Shown here: positions 1-12,793 of the stretch, in pieces
Numbering within the stretch: position 1 is the first letter of the stretch
Layout: each line of letters opens with the position of its first letter
Source of the DNA: Paraphysomonas bandaiensis
Taxonomy: Eukaryota > Chrysophyceae
Assembly: GCA_965644295.1 (NCBI GenBank)
Contig: CBFFRP010000130.1
Coordinates: 1-49,103 of the forward strand
Length of the DNA stretch: 49,103 bases
Direction of reading: 5' to 3'
The notes under the pieces: model-generated
Told to the model about the DNA's origin: nothing
Databases searched by the model: none
Seen by the model: the letters and a program-made list of their open reading frames with translations, nothing else
Position numbers and translations under genes: made by a program

Positions 1-337
1 TATCTCAATAACACTATCTATCCGTGGTGGTTATTATCAAGTTGTGGCTTTTTTGCTTGACACCAAAAGTGTAAGCAGAATGAAAGATGAAGTGAAAAGT
101 CTCCGATACAGTTCATCATCATCGCCTTATGTGTAATGATGCTACCAGTCAAGATACACTCCATGCTACTTGCTTTAGCTATGACACACTACAACTGCCG
201 TGGGAAGTTTTATACTAACAAACTAAAGGTAGTAACAATATAAATATAAGAGATACTTGTTATTATACAATGCAAAATCAACGACACTCAAAATACAAAT
301 GATGAGATTTCTTAATGCGGAGATCACAAACAGGAAA
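1..337. other. Array spacer, downstream of alpha-tubulin copy 1
   Basis: This is the part of a unit spacer that lies 3' of the minus-strand tubulin gene, including its probable 3' UTR. I see no AATAAA close to the stop codon. The same sequence precedes every other copy. The short ORFs here and across the gene on the plus strand are frame shadows. Confidence 0.7.
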
Positions 338-1699
338 TTAATACTCCTCCCCGAAGTCCTCCTCTTCACCTTCACCCTCAGCGGTCTCGGCACCGACCTC
401 CTCGTAATCCTTCTCCAGTGCAGCAAGATCCTCACGGGCCTCGGAGAACTCTCCCTCCTCCATACCCTCACCAACATACCAGTGGACAAAGGCACGCTTG
501 GCGTACATGAGATCGAACTTATGGTCAATGCGAGAAAGAGCTTCAGCAATAGCCGTGGTGTTGGAAACCATGCAGACAGCGCGCTGAACACGGGCAAGGT
601 CGCCACCAGGGACAACAGTTGGGGGCTGGTAGTTGATACCGCACTTGAATCCAGTGGGGCACCAGTCCACAAACTGAACGGTTCTCTTCGTCTTGATGGT
701 AGCAACAGAGGCATTGACATCCTTAGGGACGACATCTCCTCTGTACATAAGACAACAGGCCATGTACTTGCCATGACGAGGGTCGCACTTTGTCATCATG
801 TTGCTGGGCTCGAACACTGAGTTGGTAATTTCAGCAACAGACAGCTGCTCGTGATATGCCTTCTCAGCAGAGATAATAGGAGCATAAGAGGTAAGCATGA
901 AGTGGATACGAGGGTAGGGCACCAAGTTCGTCTGGAACTCAGAGATATCCACATTCAGTGCACCATCGAAACGAAGAGATGCAGTGAGGGAAGAAACAAC
1001 CTGAGCAATCAGACGGTTCAAGTTAGTGTATGTGGGACGCTCAATATCCAGGTTTCGGCGACAAACGTCGTACAGAGCCTCGTTATCGAGACAGAAGGTG
1101 CAGTCAGTGTGCTCAAGGAGAGAGTGGGTGGAGAGCACATGGTTGTAAGGCTCAACGACAGCAGTAGCCACCTGAGGAGCGGGAGTAACAGTGAAAGAAA
1201 GCTTCGACTTGCGGCCATAGTCCACAGAAAGTCTCTCCAGAAGGAGAGATCCGAGACCAGAACCCGTTCCACCGCCGGTAGCGTGAAAGATCATGAATCC
1301 CTGAAGACCGGTACAGTTGTCAGCAAGCTTGCGCACTCTGTCCAAAACGAGGTCAACAATCTCCTTGCCAATGGTGTAGTGACCTCTAGCGTAGTTGTTG
1401 GCAGCATCCTCCTTGCCACTGATCACCTGCTCAGGGTGGTACAGCTGTCTGTAGGTGCCAGTACGCACCTCGTCACATACACCAGGCTCTAAGTCAACCA
1501 TCACAGCCCTGGGAACGTGCTTGCCGGCACCAGTCTCAGAGAAAAAGGTGTTAAAAGAGTCATCACCACCTCCGACAGTCTTGTCGCTGGGCATCTGGCC
1601 GTCAGGCTGGATTCCGTGCTCGAGGCAGTAAAGTTCCCAGCACCCGTTACCGGCCTGAACACCAGCCTGTCCAATGTGAATAGAGAGACACTCACGCAT
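338..1699 (-). CDS. Alpha-tubulin, array copy 1
   Basis: Alpha-tubulin is the non-exchangeable-GTP subunit of the alpha/beta heterodimer of microtubules. The ORF is 453 aa and intronless, the full length for the family. It starts MREC, the N-terminal tetrapeptide read by cotranslational tubulin autoregulation in animals. K40 sits in SDKT, the lumenal acetylation site associated with stable and axonemal microtubules. The tubulin signature GGGTGSG is near residue 142. The conserved catalytic-loop glutamate lies in the DISEFQTN segment near residue 254. The tail is strongly acidic and ends EEDFGEEY, with the terminal tyrosine of the detyrosination cycle. ATG and stop agree with family length, and no splice sites are needed. 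All six copies encode the same protein; copy 1 belongs to sequence type A (GCA codon for Ala at 857). Confidence 0.97.
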   Translation of the reverse strand: MRECLSIHIGQAGVQAGNGCWELYCLEHGIQPDGQMPSDKTVGGGDDSFNTFFSETGAGKHVPRAVMVDLEPGVCDEVRTGTYRQLYHPEQVISGKEDAANNYARGHYTIGKEIVDLVLDRVRKLADNCTGLQGFMIFHATGGGTGSGLGSLLLERLSVDYGRKSKLSFTVTPAPQVATAVVEPYNHVLSTHSLLEHTDCTFCLDNEALYDVCRRNLDIERPTYTNLNRLIAQVVSSLTASLRFDGALNVDISEFQTNLVPYPRIHFMLTSYAPIISAEKAYHEQLSVAEITNSVFEPSNMMTKCDPRHGKYMACCLMYRGDVVPKDVNASVATIKTKRTVQFVDWCPTGFKCGINYQPPTVVPGGDLARVQRAVCMVSNTTAIAEALSRIDHKFDLMYAKRAFVHWYVGEGMEEGEFSEAREDLAALEKDYEEVGAETAEGEGEEEDFGEEY

Positions 1700-2828
1700 G
1701 TTGTTGGTTGTGGTAGAGTAAGTTTACTTGCAAACGTTTGTGCTTTGTCAAGGAAACGAAATAGTGTGTTATGTGGCAGTTGAAATCAACTTCACTGCTC
1801 CATTTTCTAAAAGAGAAACCGATACCTAAAATACCACCAGCATGCATCTTGACCGGACACCAAAATTGAGAACTGAAATCCGAAAAATCCATCACAGTTC
1901 CAGTTCAAGCAAGAAAAACGACAGTCGTTGCGGCTACGACCAAAATATCGCTCAACAATCACTCCAACCTTTCCATTCATAGCTAACGATAGAGCCTATT
2001 TGCTCCGTCGATCTTTGTTACTTCGGATAACGGCACAAATGGGGAACGTTATGAGATGTTAACTAATGTTTTCGTTTGTATTTCGATAAAGTGTAACTAT
2101 CTATATTATTATAAACCTACGACACAGTGTTCATTGTCTCTTATGCGTATCAGTTGGTTAATATAGGCCTATCCATGACAGAGATCGCTCATTCAGTAGA
2201 CATTAGCTGGGTAGTATAGGCTAAGGCACATAGCACATAAAATTGTATATATATGGATCTTGTAAATAATAACCATATCACGCTCTCTAATCTCTTTTGT
2301 TCGTGTTCAAAGGCGATTCTGGCTAAGTAGAACTGAACACAGGAGTGTAAGTTGTTATCATCCTTGTATAATGTACTGGTTCATGTCGGATAGGAAGGCA
2401 GTTGTAGTACACTGTGTATTGTGGGAAGCCAGATACAGTATAAAGTATAAAGCAGTACAATAGAATATAAAACACAATTTCTTATGTATAGTATCTCAAT
2501 AACACTATCTATCCGTGGTGGTTATTATCAAGTTGTGGCTTTTTTGCTTGACACCAAAAGTGTAAGCAGAATGAAAGATGAAGTGAAAAGTCTCCGATAC
2601 AGTTCATCATCATCGCCTTATGTGTAATGATGCTACCAGTCAAGATACACTCCATGCTACTTGCTTTAGCTATGACACACTACAACTGCCGTGGGAAGTT
2701 TTATACTAACAAACTAAAGGTAGTAACAATATAAATATAAGAGATACTTGTTATTATACAATGCAAAATCAACGACACTCAAAATACAAATGATGAGATT
2801 TCTTAATGCGGAGATCACAAACAGGAAA
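1700..2828 (-). promoter_or_regulatory. Spacer and presumed promoter of alpha-tubulin copy 1
   Basis: This 1.13-kb spacer separates the start codon of copy 1 from the stop codon of copy 2, so it must hold the promoter of one gene and the terminator of the next. Just upstream of the ATG on the minus strand are two adjacent short palindromes (AGTAAGTTTACTT and CAAACGTTTG, plus-strand reading, about 1718-1740), and ACGACAGTCGT lies near 1918. They recur in every unit, but copy number explains that and gives no proof of function. No other gene is visible here. Confidence 0.6.
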
Positions 2829-4190
2829 TTAATACTCCTCCCCGAAGTCCTCCTCTTCACCTTCACCCTCAGCGGTCTCGGCACCGACCTCCTCGTAATC
2901 CTTCTCCAGTGCAGCAAGATCCTCACGGGCCTCGGAGAACTCTCCCTCCTCCATACCCTCACCAACATACCAGTGGACAAAGGCACGCTTGGCGTACATG
3001 AGATCGAACTTATGGTCAATGCGAGAAAGAGCTTCAGCAATAGCCGTGGTGTTGGAAACCATGCAGACAGCGCGCTGAACACGGGCAAGGTCGCCACCAG
3101 GGACAACAGTTGGGGGCTGGTAGTTGATACCGCACTTGAATCCAGTGGGGCACCAGTCCACAAACTGAACGGTTCTCTTCGTCTTGATGGTAGCAACAGA
3201 GGCATTGACATCCTTAGGGACGACATCTCCTCTGTACATAAGACAACAGGCCATGTACTTGCCATGACGAGGGTCGCACTTTGTCATCATGTTGCTGGGC
3301 TCGAACACTGAGTTGGTAATTTCAGCAACAGACAGCTGCTCGTGATATGCCTTCTCAGCAGAGATAATAGGAGCATAAGAGGTAAGCATGAAGTGGATAC
3401 GAGGGTAGGGCACCAAGTTCGTCTGGAACTCAGAGATATCCACATTCAGTGCACCATCGAAACGAAGAGATGCAGTGAGGGAAGAAACAACCTGAGCAAT
3501 CAGACGGTTCAAGTTAGTGTATGTGGGACGCTCAATATCCAGGTTTCGGCGACAAACGTCGTACAGAGCCTCGTTATCGAGACAGAAGGTGCAGTCAGTG
3601 TGCTCAAGGAGAGAGTGGGTGGAGAGCACATGGTTGTAAGGCTCAACGACAGCAGTAGCCACCTGAGGAGCGGGAGTAACAGTGAAAGAAAGCTTCGACT
3701 TGCGGCCATAGTCCACAGAAAGTCTCTCCAGAAGGAGAGATCCGAGACCAGAACCCGTTCCACCGCCGGTAGCGTGAAAGATCATGAATCCCTGAAGACC
3801 GGTACAGTTGTCAGCAAGCTTGCGCACTCTGTCCAAAACGAGGTCAACAATCTCCTTGCCAATGGTGTAGTGACCTCTAGCGTAGTTGTTGGCAGCATCC
3901 TCCTTGCCACTGATCACCTGCTCAGGGTGGTACAGCTGTCTGTAGGTGCCAGTACGCACCTCGTCACATACACCAGGCTCTAAGTCAACCATCACAGCCC
4001 TGGGAACGTGCTTGCCGGCACCAGTCTCAGAGAAAAAGGTGTTAAAAGAGTCATCACCACCTCCGACAGTCTTGTCGCTGGGCATCTGGCCGTCAGGCTG
4101 GATTCCGTGCTCGAGGCAGTAAAGTTCCCAGCACCCGTTACCGGCCTGAACACCAGCCTGTCCAATGTGAATAGAGAGACACTCACGCAT
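2829..4190 (-). CDS. Alpha-tubulin, array copy 2
   Basis: The 453-aa protein is identical to copy 1, and the nucleotide sequence looks identical across the gene. This is a type A unit (GCA at the diagnostic alanine, and type A spacer on both sides). Nothing suggests a pseudogene: start, stop, K40 and the EEY-type tail are intact. Confidence 0.97.
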   Translation of the reverse strand: MRECLSIHIGQAGVQAGNGCWELYCLEHGIQPDGQMPSDKTVGGGDDSFNTFFSETGAGKHVPRAVMVDLEPGVCDEVRTGTYRQLYHPEQVISGKEDAANNYARGHYTIGKEIVDLVLDRVRKLADNCTGLQGFMIFHATGGGTGSGLGSLLLERLSVDYGRKSKLSFTVTPAPQVATAVVEPYNHVLSTHSLLEHTDCTFCLDNEALYDVCRRNLDIERPTYTNLNRLIAQVVSSLTASLRFDGALNVDISEFQTNLVPYPRIHFMLTSYAPIISAEKAYHEQLSVAEITNSVFEPSNMMTKCDPRHGKYMACCLMYRGDVVPKDVNASVATIKTKRTVQFVDWCPTGFKCGINYQPPTVVPGGDLARVQRAVCMVSNTTAIAEALSRIDHKFDLMYAKRAFVHWYVGEGMEEGEFSEAREDLAALEKDYEEVGAETAEGEGEEEDFGEEY

Positions 4191-5319
4191 GTTGTTGGTT
4201 GTGGTAGAGTAAGTTTACTTGCAAACGTTTGTGCTTTGTCAAGGAAACGAAATAGTGTGTTATGTGGCAGTTGAAATCAACTTCACTGCTCCATTTTCTA
4301 AAAGAGAAACCGATACCTAAAATACCACCAGCATGCATCTTGACCGGACACCAAAATTGAGAACTGAAATCCGAAAAATCCATCACAGTTCCAGTTCAAG
4401 CAAGAAAAACGACAGTCGTTGCGGCTACGACCAAAATATCGCTCAACAATCACTCCAACCTTTCCATTCATAGCTAACGATAGAGCCTATTTGCTCCGTC
4501 GATCTTTGTTACTTCGGATAACGGCACAAATGGGGAACGTTATGAGATGTTAACTAATGTTTTCGTTTGTATTTCGATAAAGTGTAACTATCTATATTAT
4601 TATAAACCTACGACACAGTGTTCATTGTCTCTTATGCGTATCAGTTGGTTAATATAGGCCTATCCATGACAGAGATCGCTCATTCAGTAGACATTAGCTG
4701 GGTAGTATAGGCTAAGGCACATAGCACATAAAATTGTATATATATGGATCTTGTAAATAATAACCATATCACGCTCTCTAATCTCTTTTGTTCGTGTTCA
4801 AAGGCGATTCTGGCTAAGTAGAACTGAACACAGGAGTGTAAGTTGTTATCATCCTTGTATAATGTACTGGTTCATGTCGGATAGGAAGGCAGTTGTAGTA
4901 CACTGTGTATTGTGGGAAGCCAGATACAGTATAAAGTATAAAGCAGTACAATAGAATATAAAACACAATTTCTTATGTATAGTATCTCAATAACACTATC
5001 TATCCGTGGTGGTTATTATCAAGTTGTGGCTTTTTTGCTTGACACCAAAAGTGTAAGCAGAATGAAAGATGAAGTGAAAAGTCTCCGATACAGTTCATCA
5101 TCATCGCCTTATGTGTAATGATGCTACCAGTCAAGATACACTCCATGCTACTTGCTTTAGCTATGACACACTACAACTGCCGTGGGAAGTTTTATACTAA
5201 CAAACTAAAGGTAGTAACAATATAAATATAAGAGATACTTGTTATTATACAATGCAAAATCAACGACACTCAAAATACAAATGATGAGATTTCTTAATGC
5301 GGAGATCACAAACAGGAAA
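4191..5319 (-). promoter_or_regulatory. Spacer between alpha-tubulin copies 2 and 3
   Basis: This matches the 1700-2828 spacer, with the type A bases at all markers I checked. It should hold the copy 2 promoter and the copy 3 3' region. Confidence 0.6.
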
Positions 5320-6681
5320 TTAATACTCCTCCCCGAAGTCCTCCTCTTCACCTTCACCCTCAGCGGTCTCGGCACCGACCTCCTCGTAATCCTTCTCCAG
5401 TGCAGCAAGATCCTCACGGGCCTCGGAGAACTCTCCCTCCTCCATACCCTCACCAACATACCAGTGGACAAAGGCACGCTTGGCGTACATGAGATCGAAC
5501 TTATGGTCAATGCGAGAAAGAGCTTCAGCAATAGCCGTGGTGTTGGAAACCATGCAGACAGCGCGCTGAACACGGGCAAGGTCGCCACCAGGGACAACAG
5601 TTGGGGGCTGGTAGTTGATACCGCACTTGAATCCAGTGGGGCACCAGTCCACAAACTGAACGGTTCTCTTCGTCTTGATGGTAGCAACAGAGGCATTGAC
5701 ATCCTTAGGGACGACATCTCCTCTGTACATAAGACAACAGGCCATGTACTTGCCATGACGAGGGTCGCACTTTGTCATCATGTTGCTGGGCTCGAACACT
5801 GAGTTGGTAATTTCAGCAACAGACAGCTGCTCGTGATATGCCTTCTCAGCAGAGATAATAGGAGCATAAGAGGTAAGCATGAAGTGGATACGAGGGTAGG
5901 GCACCAAGTTCGTCTGGAACTCAGAGATATCCACATTCAGTGCACCATCGAAACGAAGAGATGCAGTGAGGGAAGAAACAACCTGAGCAATCAGACGGTT
6001 CAAGTTAGTGTATGTGGGACGCTCAATATCCAGGTTTCGGCGACAAACGTCGTACAGAGCCTCGTTATCGAGACAGAAGGTGCAGTCAGTGTGCTCAAGG
6101 AGAGAGTGGGTGGAGAGCACATGGTTGTAAGGCTCAACGACAGCAGTAGCCACCTGAGGAGCGGGAGTAACAGTGAAAGAAAGCTTCGACTTGCGGCCAT
6201 AGTCCACAGAAAGTCTCTCCAGAAGGAGAGATCCGAGACCAGAACCCGTTCCACCGCCGGTAGCGTGAAAGATCATGAATCCCTGAAGACCGGTACAGTT
6301 GTCAGCAAGCTTGCGCACTCTGTCCAAAACGAGGTCAACAATCTCCTTGCCAATGGTGTAGTGACCTCTAGCGTAGTTGTTGGCAGCATCCTCCTTGCCA
6401 CTGATCACCTGCTCAGGGTGGTACAGCTGTCTGTAGGTGCCAGTACGCACCTCGTCACATACACCAGGCTCTAAGTCAACCATCACAGCCCTGGGAACGT
6501 GCTTGCCGGCACCAGTCTCAGAGAAAAAGGTGTTAAAAGAGTCATCACCACCTCCGACAGTCTTGTCGCTGGGCATCTGGCCGTCAGGCTGGATTCCGTG
6601 CTCGAGGCAGTAAAGTTCCCAGCACCCGTTACCGGCCTGAACACCAGCCTGTCCAATGTGAATAGAGAGACACTCACGCAT
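5320..6681 (-). CDS. Alpha-tubulin, array copy 3
   Basis: The protein is identical to the other copies. The coding sequence is type A, but the spacer on its promoter side (from about 7133) carries type B bases. This unit therefore contains the switch point between the two sequence types of the array. Confidence 0.97.
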   Translation of the reverse strand: MRECLSIHIGQAGVQAGNGCWELYCLEHGIQPDGQMPSDKTVGGGDDSFNTFFSETGAGKHVPRAVMVDLEPGVCDEVRTGTYRQLYHPEQVISGKEDAANNYARGHYTIGKEIVDLVLDRVRKLADNCTGLQGFMIFHATGGGTGSGLGSLLLERLSVDYGRKSKLSFTVTPAPQVATAVVEPYNHVLSTHSLLEHTDCTFCLDNEALYDVCRRNLDIERPTYTNLNRLIAQVVSSLTASLRFDGALNVDISEFQTNLVPYPRIHFMLTSYAPIISAEKAYHEQLSVAEITNSVFEPSNMMTKCDPRHGKYMACCLMYRGDVVPKDVNASVATIKTKRTVQFVDWCPTGFKCGINYQPPTVVPGGDLARVQRAVCMVSNTTAIAEALSRIDHKFDLMYAKRAFVHWYVGEGMEEGEFSEAREDLAALEKDYEEVGAETAEGEGEEEDFGEEY

Positions 6682-7810
6682 GTTGTTGGTTGTGGTAGAG
6701 TAAGTTTACTTGCAAACGTTTGTGCTTTGTCAAGGAAACGAAATAGTGTGTTATGTGGCAGTTGAAATCAACTTCACTGCTCCATTTTCTAAAAGAGAAA
6801 CCGATACCTAAAATACCACCAGCATGCATCTTGACCGGACACCAAAATTGAGAACTGAAATCCGAAAAATCCATCACAGTTCCAGTTCAAGCAAGAAAAA
6901 CGACAGTCGTTGCGGCTACGACCAAAATATCGCTCAACAATCACTCCAACCTTTCCATTCATAGCTAACGATAGAGCCTATTTGCTCCGTCGATCTTTGT
7001 TACTTCGGATAACGGCACAAATGGGGAACGTTATGAGATGTTAACTAATGTTTTCGTTTGTATTTCGATAAAGTGTAACTATCTATATTATTATAAACCT
7101 ACGACACAGTGTTCATTGTCTCTTATGCGTATTAGTTGGTTAATATAGGCCTATCCATGACAGAGATCGCTCATTCAGTAGACATTAGCTGGGTAGTATA
7201 GGCTAAGGCACATAGCACATAAAATTGTATATACATGGATCTTGTAAATAATAACCATATCACGCTCTCTAATCTCTTTTGTTCGTGTTCAAAGGCGATT
7301 CTAGCTAAGTAGAACTGAACACAGGAGTGTAAGTTGTTATCATCCTTGTATAATGTACTGGTTCATGTCGGATAGGAAGGCAGTTGTAGTACACTGTGTA
7401 TTGTGGGAAGCCAGATACAGTATAAAGTATAAAGCAGTACAATAGAATATAAAACACAATTTCTTATGTATAGTATCTCAATAACACTATCTATCCGTGG
7501 TGGTTATTATCAAGTTGTGGCTTTTTTGCTTGACACCAAAAGTGTAAGCAGAATGAAAGATGAAGTGAAAAATCTCCGATACAGTTCATCATCATCGCCT
7601 TATGTGTAATGATGCTACCAGTCAAGATACACTCCATGCTACTTGCTTTAGCTATGACACACTACAACTGCCGTGGGAAGTTTTATACTAACAAACTAAA
7701 GGTAGTAACAATATAAATATAAGAGATACTTGTTATTATACAATGCAAAATCAACGACACTCAAAATACAAATGATGAGATTTCTTAATGCGGAGATCAC
7801 AAACAGGAAA
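6682..7810 (-). promoter_or_regulatory. Spacer between copies 3 and 4, with the type A to type B switch
   Basis: Compared with the two spacers to its left, this one has T instead of C near 7133, C instead of T near 7233 and A instead of G near 7303. It also has A instead of G near 7572 (GAAAAATCTCC). These bases then persist through copies 4-6. Confidence 0.65.
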
Positions 7811-9172
7811 TTAATACTCCTCCCCGAAGTCCTCCTCTTCACCTTCACCCTCAGCGGTCTCGGCACCGACCTCCTCGTAATCCTTCTCCAGTGCAGCAAG
7901 ATCCTCACGGGCCTCGGAGAACTCTCCCTCCTCCATACCCTCACCAACATACCAGTGGACAAAGGCACGCTTGGCGTACATGAGATCGAACTTATGGTCA
8001 ATGCGAGAAAGAGCTTCAGCAATAGCCGTGGTGTTGGAAACCATGCAGACAGCGCGCTGAACACGGGCAAGGTCGCCACCAGGGACAACAGTTGGGGGCT
8101 GGTAGTTGATACCGCACTTGAATCCAGTGGGGCACCAGTCCACAAACTGAACGGTTCTCTTCGTCTTGATGGTAGCAACAGAGGCATTGACATCCTTAGG
8201 GACGACATCTCCTCTGTACATAAGACAACAGGCCATGTACTTGCCATGACGAGGGTCGCACTTTGTCATCATGTTGCTGGGCTCGAACACTGAGTTGGTA
8301 ATTTCAGCAACAGACAGCTGCTCGTGATAAGCCTTCTCAGCAGAGATAATAGGAGCATAAGAGGTAAGCATGAAGTGGATACGAGGGTAGGGCACCAAGT
8401 TCGTCTGGAACTCAGAGATATCCACATTCAGTGCACCATCGAAACGAAGAGATGCAGTGAGGGAAGAAACAACCTGAGCAATCAGACGGTTCAAGTTAGT
8501 GTATGTGGGACGCTCAATATCCAGGTTTCGGCGACAAACGTCGTACAGAGCCTCGTTATCGAGACAGAAGGTGCAGTCAGTGTGCTCAAGGAGAGAGTGG
8601 GTGGAGAGCACATGGTTGTAAGGCTCAACGACAGCAGTAGCCACCTGAGGAGCGGGAGTAACAGTGAAAGAAAGCTTCGACTTGCGGCCATAGTCCACAG
8701 AAAGTCTCTCCAGAAGGAGAGATCCGAGACCAGAACCCGTTCCACCGCCGGTAGCGTGAAAGATCATGAATCCCTGAAGACCGGTACAGTTGTCAGCAAG
8801 CTTGCGCACTCTGTCCAAAACGAGGTCAACAATCTCCTTGCCAATGGTGTAGTGACCTCTAGCGTAGTTGTTGGCAGCATCCTCCTTGCCACTGATCACC
8901 TGCTCAGGGTGGTACAGCTGTCTGTAGGTGCCAGTACGCACCTCGTCACATACACCAGGCTCTAAGTCAACCATCACAGCCCTGGGAACGTGCTTGCCGG
9001 CACCAGTCTCAGAGAAAAAGGTGTTAAAAGAGTCATCACCACCTCCGACAGTCTTGTCGCTGGGCATCTGGCCGTCAGGCTGGATTCCGTGCTCGAGGCA
9101 GTAAAGTTCCCAGCACCCGTTACCGGCCTGAACACCAGCCTGTCCAATGTGAATAGAGAGACACTCACGCAT
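7811..9172 (-). CDS. Alpha-tubulin, array copy 4
   Basis: The protein is identical to copies 1-3. It carries one silent change, T to A at 8330 on the plus strand, which turns the alanine codon GCA into GCT; copies 5 and 6 share it. An extra A in a short A-run near 9235, upstream of the ATG, makes this unit 2,492 bp. Confidence 0.97.
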   Translation of the reverse strand: MRECLSIHIGQAGVQAGNGCWELYCLEHGIQPDGQMPSDKTVGGGDDSFNTFFSETGAGKHVPRAVMVDLEPGVCDEVRTGTYRQLYHPEQVISGKEDAANNYARGHYTIGKEIVDLVLDRVRKLADNCTGLQGFMIFHATGGGTGSGLGSLLLERLSVDYGRKSKLSFTVTPAPQVATAVVEPYNHVLSTHSLLEHTDCTFCLDNEALYDVCRRNLDIERPTYTNLNRLIAQVVSSLTASLRFDGALNVDISEFQTNLVPYPRIHFMLTSYAPIISAEKAYHEQLSVAEITNSVFEPSNMMTKCDPRHGKYMACCLMYRGDVVPKDVNASVATIKTKRTVQFVDWCPTGFKCGINYQPPTVVPGGDLARVQRAVCMVSNTTAIAEALSRIDHKFDLMYAKRAFVHWYVGEGMEEGEFSEAREDLAALEKDYEEVGAETAEGEGEEEDFGEEY

Positions 9173-10302
9173 GTTGTTGGTTGTGGTAGAGTAAGTTTAC
9201 TTGCAAACGTTTGTGCTTTGTCAAGGAAACGAAAATAGTGTGTTATGTGGCAGTTGAAATCAACTTCACTGCTCCATTTTCTAAAAGAGAAACCGATACC
9301 TAAAATACCACCAGCATGCATCTTGACCGGACACCAAAATTGAGAACTGAAATCCGAAAAATCCATCACAGTTCCAGTTCAAGCAAGAAAAACGACAGTC
9401 GTTGCGGCTACGACCAAAATATCGCTCAACAATCACTCCAACCTTTCCATTCATAGCTAACGATAGAGCCTATTTGCTCCGTCGATCTTTGTTACTTCGG
9501 ATAACGGCACAAATGGGGAACGTTATGAGATGTTAACTAATGTTTTCGTTTGTATTTCGATAAAGTGTAACTATCTATATTATTATAAACCTACGACACA
9601 GTGTTCATTGTCTCTTATGCGTATTAGTTGGTTAATATAGGCCTATCCATGACAGAGATCGCTCATTCAGTAGACATTAGCTGGGTAGTATAGGCTAAGG
9701 CACATAGCACATAAAATTGTATATACATGGATCTTGTAAATAATAACCATATCACGCTCTCTAATCTCTTTTGTTCGTGTTCAAAGGCGATTCTAGCTAA
9801 GTAGAACTGAACACAGGAGTGTAAGTTGTTATCATCCTTGTATAATGTACTGGTTCATGTCGGATAGGAAGGCAGTTGTAGTACACTGTGTATTGTGGGA
9901 AGCCAGATACAGTATAAAGTATAAAGCAGTACAATAGAATATAAAACACAATTTCTTATGTATAGTATCTCAATAACACTATCTATCCGTGGTGGTTATT
10001 ATCAAGTTGTGGCTTTTTTGCTTGACACCAAAAGTGTAAGCAGAATGAAAGATGAAGTGAAAAATCTCCGATACAGTTCATCATCATCGCCTTATGTGTA
10101 ATGATGCTACCAGTCAAGATACACTCCATGCTACTTGCTTTAGCTATGACACACTACAACTGCCGTGGGAAGTTTTATACTAACAAACTAAAGGTAGTAA
10201 CAATATAAATATAAGAGATACTTGTTATTATACAATGCAAAATCAACGACACTCAAAATACAAATGATGAGATTTCTTAATGCGGAGATCACAAACAGGA
10301 AA
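9173..10302 (-). promoter_or_regulatory. Spacer between alpha-tubulin copies 4 and 5
   Basis: Type B spacer. It has one more A than the others in the A-run about 60 bp upstream of the copy 4 start codon. No other gene is visible. Confidence 0.6.
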
Positions 10303-11664
10303 TTAATACTCCTCCCCGAAGTCCTCCTCTTCACCTTCACCCTCAGCGGTCTCGGCACCGACCTCCTCGTAATCCTTCTCCAGTGCAGCAAGATCCTCAC
10401 GGGCCTCGGAGAACTCTCCCTCCTCCATACCCTCACCAACATACCAGTGGACAAAGGCACGCTTGGCGTACATGAGATCGAACTTATGGTCAATGCGAGA
10501 AAGAGCTTCAGCAATAGCCGTGGTGTTGGAAACCATGCAGACAGCGCGCTGAACACGGGCAAGGTCGCCACCAGGGACAACAGTTGGGGGCTGGTAGTTG
10601 ATACCGCACTTGAATCCAGTGGGGCACCAGTCCACAAACTGAACGGTTCTCTTCGTCTTGATGGTAGCAACAGAGGCATTGACATCCTTAGGGACGACAT
10701 CTCCTCTGTACATAAGACAACAGGCCATGTACTTGCCATGACGAGGGTCGCACTTTGTCATCATGTTGCTGGGCTCGAACACTGAGTTGGTAATTTCAGC
10801 AACAGACAGCTGCTCGTGATAAGCCTTCTCAGCAGAGATAATAGGAGCATAAGAGGTAAGCATGAAGTGGATACGAGGGTAGGGCACCAAGTTCGTCTGG
10901 AACTCAGAGATATCCACATTCAGTGCACCATCGAAACGAAGAGATGCAGTGAGGGAAGAAACAACCTGAGCAATCAGACGGTTCAAGTTAGTGTATGTGG
11001 GACGCTCAATATCCAGGTTTCGGCGACAAACGTCGTACAGAGCCTCGTTATCGAGACAGAAGGTGCAGTCAGTGTGCTCAAGGAGAGAGTGGGTGGAGAG
11101 CACATGGTTGTAAGGCTCAACGACAGCAGTAGCCACCTGAGGAGCGGGAGTAACAGTGAAAGAAAGCTTCGACTTGCGGCCATAGTCCACAGAAAGTCTC
11201 TCCAGAAGGAGAGATCCGAGACCAGAACCCGTTCCACCGCCGGTAGCGTGAAAGATCATGAATCCCTGAAGACCGGTACAGTTGTCAGCAAGCTTGCGCA
11301 CTCTGTCCAAAACGAGGTCAACAATCTCCTTGCCAATGGTGTAGTGACCTCTAGCGTAGTTGTTGGCAGCATCCTCCTTGCCACTGATCACCTGCTCAGG
11401 GTGGTACAGCTGTCTGTAGGTGCCAGTACGCACCTCGTCACATACACCAGGCTCTAAGTCAACCATCACAGCCCTGGGAACGTGCTTGCCGGCACCAGTC
11501 TCAGAGAAAAAGGTGTTAAAAGAGTCATCACCACCTCCGACAGTCTTGTCGCTGGGCATCTGGCCGTCAGGCTGGATTCCGTGCTCGAGGCAGTAAAGTT
11601 CCCAGCACCCGTTACCGGCCTGAACACCAGCCTGTCCAATGTGAATAGAGAGACACTCACGCAT
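10303..11664 (-). CDS. Alpha-tubulin, array copy 5
   Basis: Same protein and same silent GCT codon as copy 4. It lacks the extra A that copies 4 and 6 have upstream of the start, so that indel does not follow the order of the copies. That pattern is expected from patchy conversion or exchange. Confidence 0.97.
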   Translation of the reverse strand: MRECLSIHIGQAGVQAGNGCWELYCLEHGIQPDGQMPSDKTVGGGDDSFNTFFSETGAGKHVPRAVMVDLEPGVCDEVRTGTYRQLYHPEQVISGKEDAANNYARGHYTIGKEIVDLVLDRVRKLADNCTGLQGFMIFHATGGGTGSGLGSLLLERLSVDYGRKSKLSFTVTPAPQVATAVVEPYNHVLSTHSLLEHTDCTFCLDNEALYDVCRRNLDIERPTYTNLNRLIAQVVSSLTASLRFDGALNVDISEFQTNLVPYPRIHFMLTSYAPIISAEKAYHEQLSVAEITNSVFEPSNMMTKCDPRHGKYMACCLMYRGDVVPKDVNASVATIKTKRTVQFVDWCPTGFKCGINYQPPTVVPGGDLARVQRAVCMVSNTTAIAEALSRIDHKFDLMYAKRAFVHWYVGEGMEEGEFSEAREDLAALEKDYEEVGAETAEGEGEEEDFGEEY

Positions 11665-12793
11665 GTTGTTGGTTGTGGTAGAGTAAGTTTACTTGCAAAC
11701 GTTTGTGCTTTGTCAAGGAAACGAAATAGTGTGTTATGTGGCAGTTGAAATCAACTTCACTGCTCCATTTTCTAAAAGAGAAACCGATACCTAAAATACC
11801 ACCAGCATGCATCTTGACCGGACACCAAAATTGAGAACTGAAATCCGAAAAATCCATCACAGTTCCAGTTCAAGCAAGAAAAACGACAGTCGTTGCGGCT
11901 ACGACCAAAATATCGCTCAACAATCACTCCAACCTTTCCATTCATAGCTAACGATAGAGCCTATTTGCTCCGTCGATCTTTGTTACTTCGGATAACGGCA
12001 CAAATGGGGAACGTTATGAGATGTTAACTAATGTTTTCGTTTGTATTTCGATAAAGTGTAACTATCTATATTATTATAAACCTACGACACAGTGTTCATT
12101 GTCTCTTATGCGTATTAGTTGGTTAATATAGGCCTATCCATGACAGAGATCGCTCATTCAGTAGACATTAGCTGGGTAGTATAGGCTAAGGCACATAGCA
12201 CATAAAATTGTATATACATGGATCTTGTAAATAATAACCATATCACGCTCTCTAATCTCTTTTGTTCGTGTTCAAAGGCGATTCTAGCTAAGTAGAACTG
12301 AACACAGGAGTGTAAGTTGTTATCATCCTTGTATAATGTACTGGTTCATGTCGGATAGGAAGGCAGTTGTAGTACACTGTGTATTGTGGGAAGCCAGATA
12401 CAGTATAAAGTATAAAGCAGTACAATAGAATATAAAACACAATTTCTTATGTATAGTATCTCAATAACACTATCTATCCGTGGTGGTTATTATCAAGTTG
12501 TGGCTTTTTTGCTTGACACCAAAAGTGTAAGCAGAATGAAAGATGAAGTGAAAAATCTCCGATACAGTTCATCATCATCGCCTTATGTGTAATGATGCTA
12601 CCAGTCAAGATACACTCCATGCTACTTGCTTTAGCTATGACACACTACAACTGCCGTGGGAAGTTTTATACTAACAAACTAAAGGTAGTAACAATATAAA
12701 TATAAGAGATACTTGTTATTATACAATGCAAAATCAACGACACTCAAAATACAAATGATGAGATTTCTTAATGCGGAGATCACAAACAGGAAA
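11665..12793 (-). promoter_or_regulatory. Spacer between alpha-tubulin copies 5 and 6
   Basis: Type B spacer without the extra A. It should hold the copy 5 promoter and the copy 6 3' region. Confidence 0.6.

Noticed and set aside
257-1492. Long plus-strand frames opposite each alpha-tubulin gene (187 and 213 codons, repeated six times)
   Set aside because: They are antisense shadows of a strongly codon-constrained gene. They have no family features, and their repetition only reflects the array.
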